64,000 bases of DNA. Source: J027 sp034437655 (GTDB lineage: Bacteria > Chloroflexota > Anaerolineae > Aggregatilineales > J027). Position numbers and translations under genes: made by a program. Position 1 is the first letter of the stretch; each line of letters begins with the position of its first letter. The stretch lies in the NCBI GenBank assembly GCA_034437655.1, contig DAOTTU010000044.1, positions 303,461-367,460 of the forward strand, in the 5' to 3' direction. A model generated the notes under the pieces. That model was not told the origin of the DNA. It made no database searches and saw nothing but the letters and a program-made list of their open reading frames with translations. This document shows positions 1 through 9,071 of this stretch, in pieces.

Positions 1-348
1 GCACGTGTGCGGGCATTACTACGACGTAGCAACACCACCTCTCGCCCCGAAATTCTACGCTTTGCAGACCTGACGCTAGACACAGGCACCCACCGTGCCA
101 TGCGTGGTGAGCGGGCTATTGACCTCACTGCGAAAGAATATGAACTACTAGAGCTGTTCATGCGTAACCCACGTCAGGTGTTAACCCGTGACGTTATCTT
201 TGACCGCGTTTGGGGCTACGATTTTGGTGGTGAAAGTAACATCATCGAAGTGTATGTGCGTTACTTACGGCAGAAGACAGAGGCTGAAAACGAACCACGT
301 TTGATTCATACAGTACGTGGCGTGGGATATGTATTGCGCGAAGACTGA
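1..348 (+). CDS. Response regulator, OmpR/PhoB family, C-terminal part (5' truncated by window edge)
   Basis: Only the C-terminal output domain is present. The reading frame is open from base 1 and begins with Ala-Arg-Val-Arg-Ala-Leu-Leu-Arg-Arg, the usual end of a receiver-domain linker, so the GTG at 7 is internal and not a start. The rest is a winged-helix DNA-binding domain: the strand LTAKEYELLELF, the recognition-helix region ending in VYVRYLRQK, and the closing RGVGYVLRED. This is the standard OmpR/PhoB pattern. It lies 228 bp upstream of a histidine kinase on the same strand, so the two probably form a two-component system. The receiver domain and phospho-acceptor Asp lie outside the window, and the signal is unknown. 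Confidence 0.93.
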   Translation, partial: ARVRALLRRSNTTSRPEILRFADLTLDTGTHRAMRGERAIDLTAKEYELLELFMRNPRQVLTRDVIFDRVWGYDFGGESNIIEVYVRYLRQKTEAENEPRLIHTVRGVGYVLRED

Positions 349-576
349 TATTTCGTGGAGTGGCGTGCTAGCTACAAAGTTTAAATGCAGATTATAGGCA
401 CAAATTGAGGTAGCTTGTATATCCACACTGCAACGCGATGGTGACACTGGTAGAGTAGGTGAATATGGCGGTATAAAGCGGCTTAAAGCGATTGTTGTTC
501 TCATCTATCGCTCAGGTACTCATGCTATAGTCAACATAATTTGACGACCTTAAGTGTAGGTCTGTGGGGCTTCTGC

Positions 577-1959
577 ATGACCATCCGTTTACGCCTGACA
601 CTGTTGTATTCAGCATTGCTTATTGCCACTATTGTACTCTTTGGGGCTGCTGTATATGGTGTCTTGGATCGTACGTTGCGCACCCAGGTTGATGAAGACC
701 TGGAACAAGTTCTTGATGACACCGAAAGCGACATTCGCAACAACATCACTGATGAAGGCGAACTCACTGTCGCACCCTTGCCGCTCAACACCTTTCAGTC
801 GGAAAATACCTATGTACAACTGTGGGTAGTTGAAGATGAATTGCTGGTCAACCTATCGCGCAGTCTGGGTACCTACAACCAACCGCTGGACGCCAGTGCT
901 TTTGACCATGACGATGACACCGTCTCAAATGTAACCATCGAAGACAATGACTTGCGGGTGCGTACTCGTGCCATTGACGCCAATGGTGACACGATCGCGT
1001 ACATACAGGCGGCGTCATCCCTTAAACCTGTTACAGACGCCACCGGACAGCTTTTTGTGATTATGGGAGCGCTTGGCGGTGGGCTCGTTGTGATTTCGGG
1101 TGTCGTAGGTTATTTTATGGCGCTCAATGCACTCAAACCAATCAGCAAAATCAATGAAACTGCGCGAGCCATTGTTGCGGCTGAAGACTTAAATCGGCGT
1201 GTCCCTTATGCCAATACGCACGACGAACTTGGCGCAATGACTTCAACCATCAACAACATGTTGGAACGTCTCGAAAAGTTGTTCAATGCTCAGCAGCGGT
1301 TTGTAGCAGACATCTCACACGAGCTACGAACCCCCATCACCGCGATCCAGGGTCACGTTGAACTCATGCAACGCTTCGGCTATGACCAGGATTCAATGGA
1401 TGCTGTGGCACGTTCTACCGTCCGCATGGTGCAACTTGTCGAAGACCTGATGTTGCTGGCTAATGCTGATATTGGACGTATGACCCCCCATAAGTCCACC
1501 GTCCACCTGGACACCCTGTTGCTGCATGCTTACGAAAAGGCGCATCAGCACAATAAAGAGGGCGTGCAGGTGCATCTGGGCAATGTCGAACAGGTGATGG
1601 TCGAAGGTGACCCCTCACTCCTTTCGCAACTACTCGAAAATCTAGTCAATAACGCCATCTGCTATACCGAGGCCGATGGGCGTGTTACGCTCAGCGTACA
1701 TCGTAACCACAAGTGGGTTGAAATCAGTGTACAGGATACGGGCGTCGGCATTGCTGAAAAAGACCTGCACCAGATTTTTGATCGGTTCTACCGTGTGGAC
1801 ACTGCCCGCGCCCGGCCGGGCGGTGGGTCGGGGTTGGGGCTGTCTATTGCAATGTGGATCGCCCAGGCGCATGATGGCGAATTGACCGTGCAAAGCAAAG
1901 TCGGTGAAGGTAGCACCTTCACAGTACGCTTGCCCTACCACACACCCTCTAGCAATTGA
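577..1959 (+). CDS. Sensor histidine kinase (HAMP-HisKA-HATPase)
   Basis: Membrane-bound sensor kinase of 460 residues from ATG 577. An in-frame TTG at 541 would add 12 residues but puts polar sequence before the first membrane helix. Helix 1 spans about residues 8-30. An acidic extracytoplasmic domain follows to about 158, then helix 2 at 159-183 and a HAMP segment. The H-box reads DISHELRTPI with the phospho-acceptor His near 248. The N-box is NLVNNAICY near 356-364. The G boxes are DTGVGI near 387 and GGGSGLGLS further on, so the ATP-binding lid is complete. It should autophosphorylate and pass phosphate to the regulator encoded just upstream. The acidic sensor domain gives no clue to the ligand. 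Confidence 0.93.
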   Translation: MTIRLRLTLLYSALLIATIVLFGAAVYGVLDRTLRTQVDEDLEQVLDDTESDIRNNITDEGELTVAPLPLNTFQSENTYVQLWVVEDELLVNLSRSLGTYNQPLDASAFDHDDDTVSNVTIEDNDLRVRTRAIDANGDTIAYIQAASSLKPVTDATGQLFVIMGALGGGLVVISGVVGYFMALNALKPISKINETARAIVAAEDLNRRVPYANTHDELGAMTSTINNMLERLEKLFNAQQRFVADISHELRTPITAIQGHVELMQRFGYDQDSMDAVARSTVRMVQLVEDLMLLANADIGRMTPHKSTVHLDTLLLHAYEKAHQHNKEGVQVHLGNVEQVMVEGDPSLLSQLLENLVNNAICYTEADGRVTLSVHRNHKWVEISVQDTGVGIAEKDLHQIFDRFYRVDTARARPGGGSGLGLSIAMWIAQAHDGELTVQSKVGEGSTFTVRLPYHTPSSN

Positions 1960-1966
1960 TCGGCGC

Positions 1967-1995
1967 TTGACCCATACCCCACCACTGGCTAAAAT
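1967..1995 (+). promoter_or_regulatory. Probable sigma-70-type promoter of asnS
   Basis: TTGACC at 1967-1972 and TAAAAT at 1990-1995 are separated by exactly 17 bp, each one base off consensus. The asnS start is at 2044, giving a leader of about 40 nt, with AAGGAA a few bases before the start. No T-box-like leader is visible. Confidence 0.6.
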
Positions 1996-2043
1996 CCCTG
2001 ACGTTGTGCAGGTTTGTAGAAGGCAAACGATAAGGAAATTAGC

Positions 2044-3387
2044 ATGAGTTCAGCGCCCCTCATCACGATTGATCAGATCAAAGACTATGACGGTCAGACG
2101 GTTACATTACAAGGTTGGCTCTACAATAAGACTGGCAAAGGTAAACTGCAATTCCTTAAGCTGCGCGACGGCACGGGTATTGTGCAATGTGTAGTCTTTA
2201 AGAAAGATGTGGACGAAGCGGTCTTCGAAGCGGCTCGTTCATTAACACAGGAATCATCCTTGCGCATTGTTGGTACAGTCCGCGCAGATGAGCGTGCGCC
2301 GGGCATTCCGGGCGGTTTTGAGGTCGGGGTGCAAACAGTTGAGCCTTTTCATGTTTCCGGCGAATACCCCATCGGCAACAAAGAACACGGCGTTGAATTC
2401 TTGATGGAAAACCGCCATCTCTGGCTCCGTTCAACACGCCAGTGGGCCATCCTGCGCATTCGTGCCACGATTGTGCGTACCATTCGCAACTGGTTAGACG
2501 ATCATGGCTATCTCCTCGTTGATACGCCTATTCTTTCCAGTTCGGCGGGAGAAAACTCGACAGATTTATTTGAAGTCGATTATTTTGGGCAACCCGCCTA
2601 TCTGGCGCAGACCGGACAACTCTACAACGAAGCCAACATGGCGTCCTTTGGCAAGGTGTATTGCTTTGGCCCAACCTTCCGCGCTGAAAAGTCCAAAACA
2701 CGCCGCCATCTGATTGAATTCTGGATGGTAGAGCCTGAAATGGCCTTCTTTTCCCTGGAAGACCTGATGGATATGGAAGAACAATTTGTTACAGCAATCA
2801 TTCAGGCTGTGCTAGACAAACACCGCGCTGAACTTGAAATCCTTGAACGGGATATTGCCGCTCTGGAAAAGATTACAGCACCGTTTGCCCGCATCACTTA
2901 CGACGAAGCAGTTGAACGTCTGCAAAAACTGGTTGCTGACATGCCAGCGGGTGAAGAAAAAGACCTGCTCAACATTGAATGGGGTGAAGACTTCGGTAGC
3001 CCGCACGAAACAGCCATTGCTGAAATGTTCGACAAGCCTGTCTTCGTCTATCACTATCCCACAGCGGTTAAAGCCTTTTACATGCAACCCGTTGACGGCC
3101 GGCCAGAAGTCTGTCGTAGTGTGGACCTGCTTGCCCCCGAAGGCTACGGTGAAATTACAGGCGGTAGCGAACGCATCTATAACCTGGAATTGCTTGAACA
3201 GCGTGTCGAAGAAGTCGGTATCGACCCATCGAACTACGCATGGTACCTCGATTTGAGGCGCTATGGTGGGGTGCCGCACGCTGGCTTCGGGCTTGGTGTA
3301 GAGCGCACAGTCGCATGGATTTGTGGCTTGCCGCATGTCCGTGAGACAATTCCTTATGCGCGTATGCTGACCCACCTTACGCCATAG
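2044..3387 (+). CDS. asnS: Asparaginyl-tRNA synthetase
   Basis: Class IIb aminoacyl-tRNA synthetase of 447 residues, which charges tRNA-Asn with asparagine. The N-terminal OB-fold anticodon-binding domain covers about residues 1-105 (ITIDQIKDYDGQTVTLQGW onward). The catalytic core follows. Motif 2 reads FRAEKSKTRRHLIEFWMVEPE, where the Glu-Phe-Trp-Met-Val-Glu stretch is the asparaginyl type and not the aspartyl type. Motif 3 near the C-terminus contains GFGLGVERTVAW. Length is normal for the family. It has its own promoter and is followed 17 bp later by a GNAT acetyltransferase that may be co-transcribed. A non-discriminating AspRS is the main alternative and is unlikely given motif 2. Confidence 0.93.
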   Translation: MSSAPLITIDQIKDYDGQTVTLQGWLYNKTGKGKLQFLKLRDGTGIVQCVVFKKDVDEAVFEAARSLTQESSLRIVGTVRADERAPGIPGGFEVGVQTVEPFHVSGEYPIGNKEHGVEFLMENRHLWLRSTRQWAILRIRATIVRTIRNWLDDHGYLLVDTPILSSSAGENSTDLFEVDYFGQPAYLAQTGQLYNEANMASFGKVYCFGPTFRAEKSKTRRHLIEFWMVEPEMAFFSLEDLMDMEEQFVTAIIQAVLDKHRAELEILERDIAALEKITAPFARITYDEAVERLQKLVADMPAGEEKDLLNIEWGEDFGSPHETAIAEMFDKPVFVYHYPTAVKAFYMQPVDGRPEVCRSVDLLAPEGYGEITGGSERIYNLELLEQRVEEVGIDPSNYAWYLDLRRYGGVPHAGFGLGVERTVAWICGLPHVRETIPYARMLTHLTP

Positions 3388-3404
3388 GTGTTTGATCACA
3401 GACA

Positions 3405-4145
3405 ATGAAAATGTCTCTGACCGAACATCGGCGGCATGCCCGGCAAATTCTGGATGATACGAACCCCAAAGACGCGCCGACTGCTTACTATGTCCTGTTT
3501 CATGATCCAAAGCGCTCGGCAGTGTACACCACGCTGAATGCGGAAGGCAAAACGGAAGGGGTTGTCGGCGTGTTCCAGACCGGGCAAGACCTCTTTCGCC
3601 CTTTGTTAACAACGGTATGTCGTACCACTGAAGCCATGCAAAGACTATTGCGTAAAGCGCTGACCGTTGGCCGACCTTATATTTTCTTTGCAAACCTGAA
3701 TCAGCTACCCTTGATGCCGCCTGACCTCCACATTGAAAATCAGCGTATTCTACAAGTGTTGCGACTGGATTCTACACGCTTCGAACCCCAGATTAATGTC
3801 CTTGTCGAGCGTAAACAAACCCCAGACGGACTGCCGCGTTGCGAAATCAACATGAGCCATTATCAGTCAGTAGCCGGCGTTAACTGGCAAAGCCCCGGTT
3901 TTGCTGAAGTCTATGTGCGAACTGCGCCAGAGGTGCGCGGGCGTGGTTGGGGGCGGCATGTGCTTAACGCTGTAACAGATGAAGTGTTGCGGAGTGGCCG
4001 GCAGCCGATTTACCTTGTTGAGGCTGACAATACGGCCTCGTTGCGCCTCGCGGAAAGCGTCGGTTACAGTGACACAGGGTATCGGCAACTCTATGCTGAT
4101 GCAGTGTATGTGGGGCCAAACGGTGCCGCTGATGCAAACCAGTAG
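3405..4145 (+). CDS. GNAT-family N-acetyltransferase
   Basis: Protein of 246 residues. The C-terminal half is a GNAT fold. Motif A, the acetyl-CoA pyrophosphate loop, reads VRGRGWGRHV near residues 179-188. It is preceded by a beta strand (AEVYVRTAP) and followed by YLVEADNTASLRLAESVGY, the usual motif B region that shapes the CoA site. The N-terminal half, about 130 residues, is not a recognisable GNAT copy and may bind the acceptor. Substrate is unknown. An ATG two codons downstream (3411) is an alternative start. It lies directly behind asnS and ahead of a membrane-anchored Ig-like protein, neither of which suggests a substrate. Confidence 0.8.
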   Translation: MKMSLTEHRRHARQILDDTNPKDAPTAYYVLFHDPKRSAVYTTLNAEGKTEGVVGVFQTGQDLFRPLLTTVCRTTEAMQRLLRKALTVGRPYIFFANLNQLPLMPPDLHIENQRILQVLRLDSTRFEPQINVLVERKQTPDGLPRCEINMSHYQSVAGVNWQSPGFAEVYVRTAPEVRGRGWGRHVLNAVTDEVLRSGRQPIYLVEADNTASLRLAESVGYSDTGYRQLYADAVYVGPNGAADANQ

Positions 4146-4169
4146 TCAATAGGTGAGGAGTACGAGCAG

Positions 4170-5552
4170 ATGTCGATTCCGAAGGTGTATGTCATTTTTG
4201 GTGCGCTTATCACGCTCATTGTGGTGGGCATTGGTGGTGCATTCCTGTTACAACCATCCGGCGGATTAATAAGTGATGTTGGTTTCTCAGAGGCTGTGTT
4301 GACACCAAATGCTGACGGGGAAAGCGATATTGTCGTTTTTTCCTATTCGCTCAGTCGCACGGCCACTGTTTCGCTGGCTTTCGAAAATGAGCAAGGGCAG
4401 ACCTTTGTTTTTCGTGACGAAGAACGCCGTGCCCCCGGTGACTATAGCGTTAATTTCAGCGGCGTTGTAGATGGCTATCGGGTAGATGGTGAACCGGACA
4501 TTGCTGGAGACATTGAACGTCGTTTGATCCCGGATGGCAACTACACCTGGACTTTCACTGCTACTAACGATGAGGATGGCACCGTCAGCGAATCTGGCAC
4601 ACTTCGTGTTCAAAGTGGCGACGCGCAATTGCCAGAAATTAGTGCATTTGATGTTTTTCCGATCGAGTTCTCACCAAATCAGGACGGCATTAACGACCGC
4701 ATCAGTGTGAATGTCTTCCTCGAAAAAGCATCGGATTTGACGGTGTATCTCGAAGATGGTGTTGGCACCCGCATCTATCTTGCAGAACGTTTGTTGGACC
4801 GTGAACCGGGTGAACCGGGCAATCATGAGTTTGACTATGATGGCGGCGTTGATGATGGTTTTGAACCGCCTGAAGACGGACGCTACATGCTTTATGCGGT
4901 CGCGCAAGATGAGGAAGGGCAGCGGGTGGCCCGCACTCGTGAGATCGAAATCGTTGGCGGTGGGTTGCCACAGGTCGAAATTGCACCACAGCCGACGGGC
5001 GCAAATGTATGCTTTTCGACGTTGCCGTGGGATGAGCGCTATCGTAATACAGAGGCGCTAGAAGGCGCTATTCTCGACCTCCCCGAAAGTAATTGCTCCG
5101 ATTTGCGTACCATCGAGATGTTACAGGGCGATTTACTGGTCTTCCGCCTAACGGTTCGCAACTATGGACGCACTGCTGTTCGCACGCACGGCCCCTTCGC
5201 CGGGACAGTCTATCAGTATGAGCAACTTCCACCAGCATTGAGCCAGCCAGAAAGTGATGGTGCGGTGCGCGTTGGGATTCACTGCCAGGCCAGCACAGTC
5301 GATAACCCGTGGCGGTGGGGGCTGGGCCGCCCCGACGACCTGACCGCCCGTGACGTTGGCGGCCGTACTTTCTACTACCTCGAAGCAGGTGAAATTGTGC
5401 AGGTGTGGGGTGCCATCCGCATGACGGAAATTGTTGAAGAACGCAATCCGCAGAATTGCAACGCTTCATTGATTCATGAAGGGGTGCGCGTCTTTAACCG
5501 CAATGTTGGCAACCGTCAGATTGAGCTTTTCCCGCGTGAACTGGACGAATGA
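4170..5552 (+). CDS. Membrane-anchored protein with FlgD/CHU_C-like Ig domains
   Basis: A 460-residue exported protein. A single N-terminal membrane helix (residues 6-28, rich in Ile/Val/Gly) has no clear cleavage or lipobox site, so it is probably a signal anchor. Two related segments follow: VLTPNADGESD...FSYSLSR at about residue 44 and FSPNQDGINDRISV at about residue 167. The Pro-Asn-x-Asp-Gly signature marks FlgD-like or CHU_C-type Ig-like domains that close gaps in surface proteins. Both end in strand-rich PDGNYTWTF or PEDGRYMLYA motifs. The last 190 residues carry several Cys (CFSTLPW, NCSDL, HCQAS, NCNAS) and are unassigned. The start at 4170 is supported by GGTGAGGAG upstream. Its role is presumably at the cell surface. 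Confidence 0.65.
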   Translation: MSIPKVYVIFGALITLIVVGIGGAFLLQPSGGLISDVGFSEAVLTPNADGESDIVVFSYSLSRTATVSLAFENEQGQTFVFRDEERRAPGDYSVNFSGVVDGYRVDGEPDIAGDIERRLIPDGNYTWTFTATNDEDGTVSESGTLRVQSGDAQLPEISAFDVFPIEFSPNQDGINDRISVNVFLEKASDLTVYLEDGVGTRIYLAERLLDREPGEPGNHEFDYDGGVDDGFEPPEDGRYMLYAVAQDEEGQRVARTREIEIVGGGLPQVEIAPQPTGANVCFSTLPWDERYRNTEALEGAILDLPESNCSDLRTIEMLQGDLLVFRLTVRNYGRTAVRTHGPFAGTVYQYEQLPPALSQPESDGAVRVGIHCQASTVDNPWRWGLGRPDDLTARDVGGRTFYYLEAGEIVQVWGAIRMTEIVEERNPQNCNASLIHEGVRVFNRNVGNRQIELFPRELDE

Positions 5553-5721
5553 ACGGGTTTCTACAGAGGCTCAACAACATGCTGATCTGCATGGTCATCT
5601 GCCAATGCGTGGGATATCCGCACACCTGAATGTATCCGTCGTAGCCACTGCCATTGCACGCTCTGAAATCACGAGTCAACGTGCGGCCGTGGTATCAACC
5701 GCGAAAAAGCCATGAGCCGCG

Positions 5722-6483
5722 TTAGAAGCGAATACAGTCACGGACGCGAGCTTCGAGGGCGACAAATTCCCCGTCTGTGAGCAGGCTCATCTTACGTGGA
5801 CGGTCGAAGGTGACGTCAATATCACCAATGATGCGCCCCGGCCGTGTACTCAGCACGACCACACGGTCAGCGAGGAAGACTGCTTCGCGAATATCATGTG
5901 TCACCATCAGCACAGCGGCTTGGGTACGCCCCCACAAGCGCAGCAATTCATGCCACATCTGTTCACGGGTGATAGCGTCCAGTGCCCCGAAGGGCTCGTC
6001 CAGCAGCAAAATATCGGGCTCCGTGACGATACCACGTGCAATGCTGACTCGTTGCGCCATTCCACCGGAAAGCTCCGCGGGGAAGACGTTTTCGAAGTCT
6101 GCCAACCCGGTGACTTCAAGCATGTGGCGGGCACGTTCCACTCGTTCGGCCCGGTTGACGCCGGCCAGTTGCAAGGGTAGCAGCACATTATCCAACACAG
6201 AGCGCCACGGCATCAGGTTCTCTTTCTGCGCAACGACGCTCATTGAACGGCGCGGACCACGTAAAGGTGTTCCCTTTACCGTCACTTGACCTTGTTTTGG
6301 GCGTATCAGTCCGGCCAGAATGCGTAGCAGAGTGGTCTTACCGCTGCCACTGGGGCCAATCAAACAGGTGAAGGTATTCGGCGCAACTGCTAGCGACACG
6401 TTATTGACCGCCAGCACATTTCCGCCATCAGAGGTGCGAAATGAATGTGTAATGTTACTGGCGCTGAGGATGGGTTCTGTCAT
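5722..6483 (-). CDS. Orphan ABC transporter ATPase, nitrate/sulfonate/thiamine-precursor type
   Basis: A 253-residue ATPase of the SsuB/TauB/ThiZ group. Walker A is GPSGSGKTT near residues 43-51. The Q-loop is VVAQKENLMPW, the signature LSGGMAQR, Walker B LLLDEPFGALD, and the H-loop VTHD. The Q-loop followed by Pro-Trp and the Asp-Glu-Pro-Phe-Gly-Ala-Leu-Asp stretch are typical of this group. No permease or binding-protein gene is adjacent. It lies 48 bp after the htrA-like gene and ends the minus-strand run. A close relative sits in the thiamine cluster at 16855-17631. It may serve a transporter elsewhere, or share the ThiX/ThiY-like parts; that is inference. Confidence 0.88.
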   Translation of the reverse strand: MTEPILSASNITHSFRTSDGGNVLAVNNVSLAVAPNTFTCLIGPSGSGKTTLLRILAGLIRPKQGQVTVKGTPLRGPRRSMSVVAQKENLMPWRSVLDNVLLPLQLAGVNRAERVERARHMLEVTGLADFENVFPAELSGGMAQRVSIARGIVTEPDILLLDEPFGALDAITREQMWHELLRLWGRTQAAVLMVTHDIREAVFLADRVVVLSTRPGRIIGDIDVTFDRPRKMSLLTDGEFVALEARVRDCIRF

Positions 6484-6531
6484 AAGGTGTTTAGTGCCTG
6501 AATTGAGCCTGCATAATGCATTTGGGCACGA

Positions 6532-7791
6532 CTATTCTGGACGTAATCCGAGCGTCACGGGCACAGCGATGGTCTGCTCATCTCGGATAACAGTGAGTAC
6601 AACTTCCTCACCGGGCGAAGTGCGTTCTACCAGATAAGTCAACAGATCATCCAGATCACTAATGTCCTCGCCGTTAATGGCAACGATAATGTCACCGCCC
6701 AGCGTAAATTCACGCCCTCGGAACAGCGTCACTTCGTCGCCACCCTGTAGCCCGGCTACAAAAGCTGGTGAGTCTGGAATAACCCTTGTAATTAACACGC
6801 CACGGTTCGCTGCTAGCCCATATTCGGCGGCCAGGACAGGCATACTCAACCCGGCTTCATCGGTCGGGGCGGCCTGAACCCCCAACCAGGGATAAACCGC
6901 GTTGCCGTTGTCAATCAATTGTGGAATGACACGCAACACCGTGTTGACTGGTACTGCATACGCAACCCCCTGGAACACACCTGTATCAGAACGAATCGCC
7001 GTGGCAATGCCAATGACCTCGCCATTCAGGTTAAGAATCGGCCCGCCAGAGTTGCCGGGGTTAACAGCCGCGTCAATCTGAATGATTGAAGGGTTGTTAT
7101 AAACCTGTTCGGTGAGAGGGTTTATCAAGCGTTGAGAGCTGAGTGAGCGTCCGGTCGCACTGATGATGCCTGTGGTCATACTGTTTTCAAGGCCGAAGGG
7201 ACTGCCGATGGCGACGATATATTCACCAACGCGAATCTGCTGGCTGTCTCCAAAGGTGACGGGCAATAATACGTTCGGTTCAACACTAACACGGATTACG
7301 GCAAGATCACTGAACTCATCTGTACCAACGATTTCAGCATCTGCGACGGCACCATTGGGGAATGTAACCAGAATTTCACGTGAACCGAGTACAACGTGTG
7401 CATTGGTGATAATGTGCCCGTCAAAGTCGTACACAAACCCGGACCCGCTGCTGTCGATTACATCTGTAGAAGAACGCGCATCAACGACTTCAATGTTGAC
7501 CACTGATGGGCTGACCCGTTCGTAAATATTGACAAAAACATCTTCTACAGCGAGTGCCTGTGTCACAACATCGGGCGCAAGTGGCGTAGCGGTTGGGGAA
7601 AATTGGGCGATCCCCGCAACGTTAGGCGACACTGAATTGCTGATCACCTGAATGTTGTCATTGATTGGGGCAGCATGCGCCGCTGGAGAATCTTCGGTGG
7701 CCGGTTCAGGGGCATAAAGTCCACTACACGCCGCCAGTCCAACGACGCCTATCATGGTCAGCAACATAATCAAGAATCGAGGCTGTGTCAT
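6532..7791 (-). CDS. HtrA/Deg-type serine protease lipoprotein with PDZ domain
   Basis: Envelope protease of about 419 residues. The start is set at ATG 7791, preceded by GAGAG, because it gives a clean lipoprotein signal ending in LAAC with the lipidated Cys at residue 22. A TTG at 7812 would only lengthen the n-region. A Thr/Pro/Ala linker leads to a trypsin-fold domain whose triad is visible: His in TNAHVV (about 132), Asp in FSDLAVI (about 162) and Ser in NPGNSGGPI (about 248). A C-terminal PDZ domain occupies about residues 320-410. It likely degrades or refolds damaged exported proteins, anchored outside the membrane. It follows a dnaJ-like gene by 24 bp, so the two probably share a stress-type operon. 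Confidence 0.92.
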   Translation of the reverse strand: MTQPRFLIMLLTMIGVVGLAACSGLYAPEPATEDSPAAHAAPINDNIQVISNSVSPNVAGIAQFSPTATPLAPDVVTQALAVEDVFVNIYERVSPSVVNIEVVDARSSTDVIDSSGSGFVYDFDGHIITNAHVVLGSREILVTFPNGAVADAEIVGTDEFSDLAVIRVSVEPNVLLPVTFGDSQQIRVGEYIVAIGSPFGLENSMTTGIISATGRSLSSQRLINPLTEQVYNNPSIIQIDAAVNPGNSGGPILNLNGEVIGIATAIRSDTGVFQGVAYAVPVNTVLRVIPQLIDNGNAVYPWLGVQAAPTDEAGLSMPVLAAEYGLAANRGVLITRVIPDSPAFVAGLQGGDEVTLFRGREFTLGGDIIVAINGEDISDLDDLLTYLVERTSPGEEVVLTVIRDEQTIAVPVTLGLRPE

Positions 7792-7815
7792 AATTCGGTT
7801 TCTCTCGTCCAATAC

Positions 7816-8703
7816 CTAGCGCAAACTACGCAAATGCTCGAACAGCTCTTGCTCGGTTTCACTTAACTTAGTTGGGATTTGAATGAGCGGTCTTACAAAC
7901 AGATCACCATATTCTTTTGGGTTTTTTAGACGGGGCATCCCTTTACCCAATAGACGAATGCGCTGACCAGACTGGGTGCCGGGCGGGATTTTGAGTTTGA
8001 CATCGCCTGTCATGGTCGGGATACGCGCCTCTCCGCCTAAGACAGCAGTGTACAACCCAATTCTAAGCTCGACATGAAGATCATCACCGTCGCGGTCGAA
8101 GGTATCATGCTGTTGCACCTCAACAACCACATACAGGTCGCCCGGTTCGCCGCCTGCAAAGCCACGCTTGCCATGCCCGGCAAAGCGCACTTTGGTTCCT
8201 GTCCGTGAACCTGCCGGTATTTGTGCATTAAACTGCTGGCCGCCGGGTTTGGTGACCCTGCAAACAGTTCCTGCGTAGGCTTCTTCGAGCGTGATGGAAG
8301 CCTGAATATCAATGTCAAAGCCACGGATAGGGGTCTTGTTCGACTCTGTTTCACTGCGTGCAGTGTTTTCTCCGAATAATGAACTGAGGAAGTCAGAGAA
8401 CATGCCCCCCGAGCGAGATCGTGATGACGAATCCCGTGCCCGGGCACGGCGCCATTCCCCTGTTGCAGTCCGCTGGCTTTGCTGCCAGTTACTACCAAAA
8501 CGGTCATAACGGGCCCGTTTGTCGGCATCGCTTAGCACGGCATAGGCTTCGTTGATTTCTTTGAACCGATTTTCTGCTTCTTTGTTGTTCGGGTTCAGGT
8601 CTGGGTGGTAGCGCCGCGCCAGTTCTCGATAGGCGCGTTTGATTTCTTGCTCAGTTGCGCTGGCTGATACCCCGAGAATAGCGTAATAGTCGTACTCTAG
8701 CAT
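7816..8703 (-). CDS. DnaJ-class co-chaperone lacking the zinc finger (CbpA-like)
   Basis: A 295-residue type II J-protein that should stimulate DnaK ATPase and deliver clients. The J domain occupies residues 4-70 with the essential HPD at 33-35 (YHPDLNPN). A Ser/Arg-rich and Gly-rich linker (about 75-125) replaces the G/F region, and no CxxCxGxG repeats are present. Two C-terminal peptide-binding barrels follow, marked by VTKPGGQQFNAQIPAG and VKLKIPPGTQSGQRIRL. This arrangement matches CbpA and not full DnaJ. It is the first gene of a minus-strand run with the htrA-like protease, which fits a protein quality-control role. The start ATG at 8703 begins directly with the J-domain helix, so it is secure. 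Confidence 0.92.
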   Translation of the reverse strand: MLEYDYYAILGVSASATEQEIKRAYRELARRYHPDLNPNNKEAENRFKEINEAYAVLSDADKRARYDRFGSNWQQSQRTATGEWRRARARDSSSRSRSGGMFSDFLSSLFGENTARSETESNKTPIRGFDIDIQASITLEEAYAGTVCRVTKPGGQQFNAQIPAGSRTGTKVRFAGHGKRGFAGGEPGDLYVVVEVQQHDTFDRDGDDLHVELRIGLYTAVLGGEARIPTMTGDVKLKIPPGTQSGQRIRLLGKGMPRLKNPKEYGDLFVRPLIQIPTKLSETEQELFEHLRSLR

Positions 8704-8735
8704 CAGGTCAAATCTCGTCCGTGCCTCACTACGAT

Positions 8736-8764
8736 ATTAAAAACGATATTAAAACTTAGTTCAA
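8736..8764 (-). promoter_or_regulatory. Candidate promoter of the dnaJ-htrA run
   Basis: Read on the minus strand, TTGAAC (8759-8764) and TTTAAT (8736-8741) are 17 bp apart. This would start transcription roughly 25-30 nt before the dnaJ ATG at 8703. The match is moderate in the -35 and good in the -10. Confidence 0.4.
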
Positions 8765-8972
8765 TTGTAACACAGTGCAATTTAGGCTTTAATTCTACTT
8801 TCACGCCTTGTATAATTCCCCGACATAACCAAGGACTGTATGTGTTCCTCATTCATACCATAGCAACGTTGTTGAAATTGCTGTTTCCAAAATGTTCTGC
8901 TTGCAAAAGCATGTTTTGTTCAAAATAACTGAATATCATATACGTTTTTAACGGGATTGCATCTGGTGCGTA

Positions 8973-8981
8973 TGGTACAAT
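8973..8981 (+). promoter_or_regulatory. Candidate extended -10 promoter of the S1 gene
   Basis: TGG immediately followed by TACAAT (8976-8981) forms an extended -10 element. No good -35 lies at 16-18 bp, which is tolerated by extended -10 promoters. The leader to the GTG start at 9072 would be about 84 nt. Confidence 0.4.
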
Positions 8982-9071
8982 GAGAGGGCTTAGTCAAGTC
9001 CCTGTTTTTCGCGTTTCCGTTTGCTGTTGCATAACCAGCAGCGCCTATTGAACTCGACAAGAGGAGGCCGA

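Larger units (their letters stand above)
8704..9071. other. Divergent intergenic region between dnaJ-like and S1 genes
   Basis: A 368-bp, AT-rich stretch without a convincing gene. It holds a minus-strand promoter candidate for dnaJ (8736-8764) and an extended -10 element for the S1 gene (8973-8981), both listed separately. TATAAT also occurs at 8811-8816 on the plus strand but lacks a good -35. No structured RNA, tRNA or repeat was recognised. The inverted HrcA-type CIRCE sequence, which might be expected near dnaJ, was not seen. Confidence 0.5.

Noticed and set aside
2812..3693. A 293-residue open frame antisense to asnS
   Set aside because: It lies opposite clear class II synthetase sequence, has no recognisable domain or ribosome-binding site, and its Cys/His/Trp-rich composition is that of a shadow frame.
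8811..8816. TATAAT upstream of the S1 gene
   Set aside because: Only a poor -35 lies at the right distance, and the leader would exceed 250 nt; the extended -10 at 8973-8981 is a better candidate.
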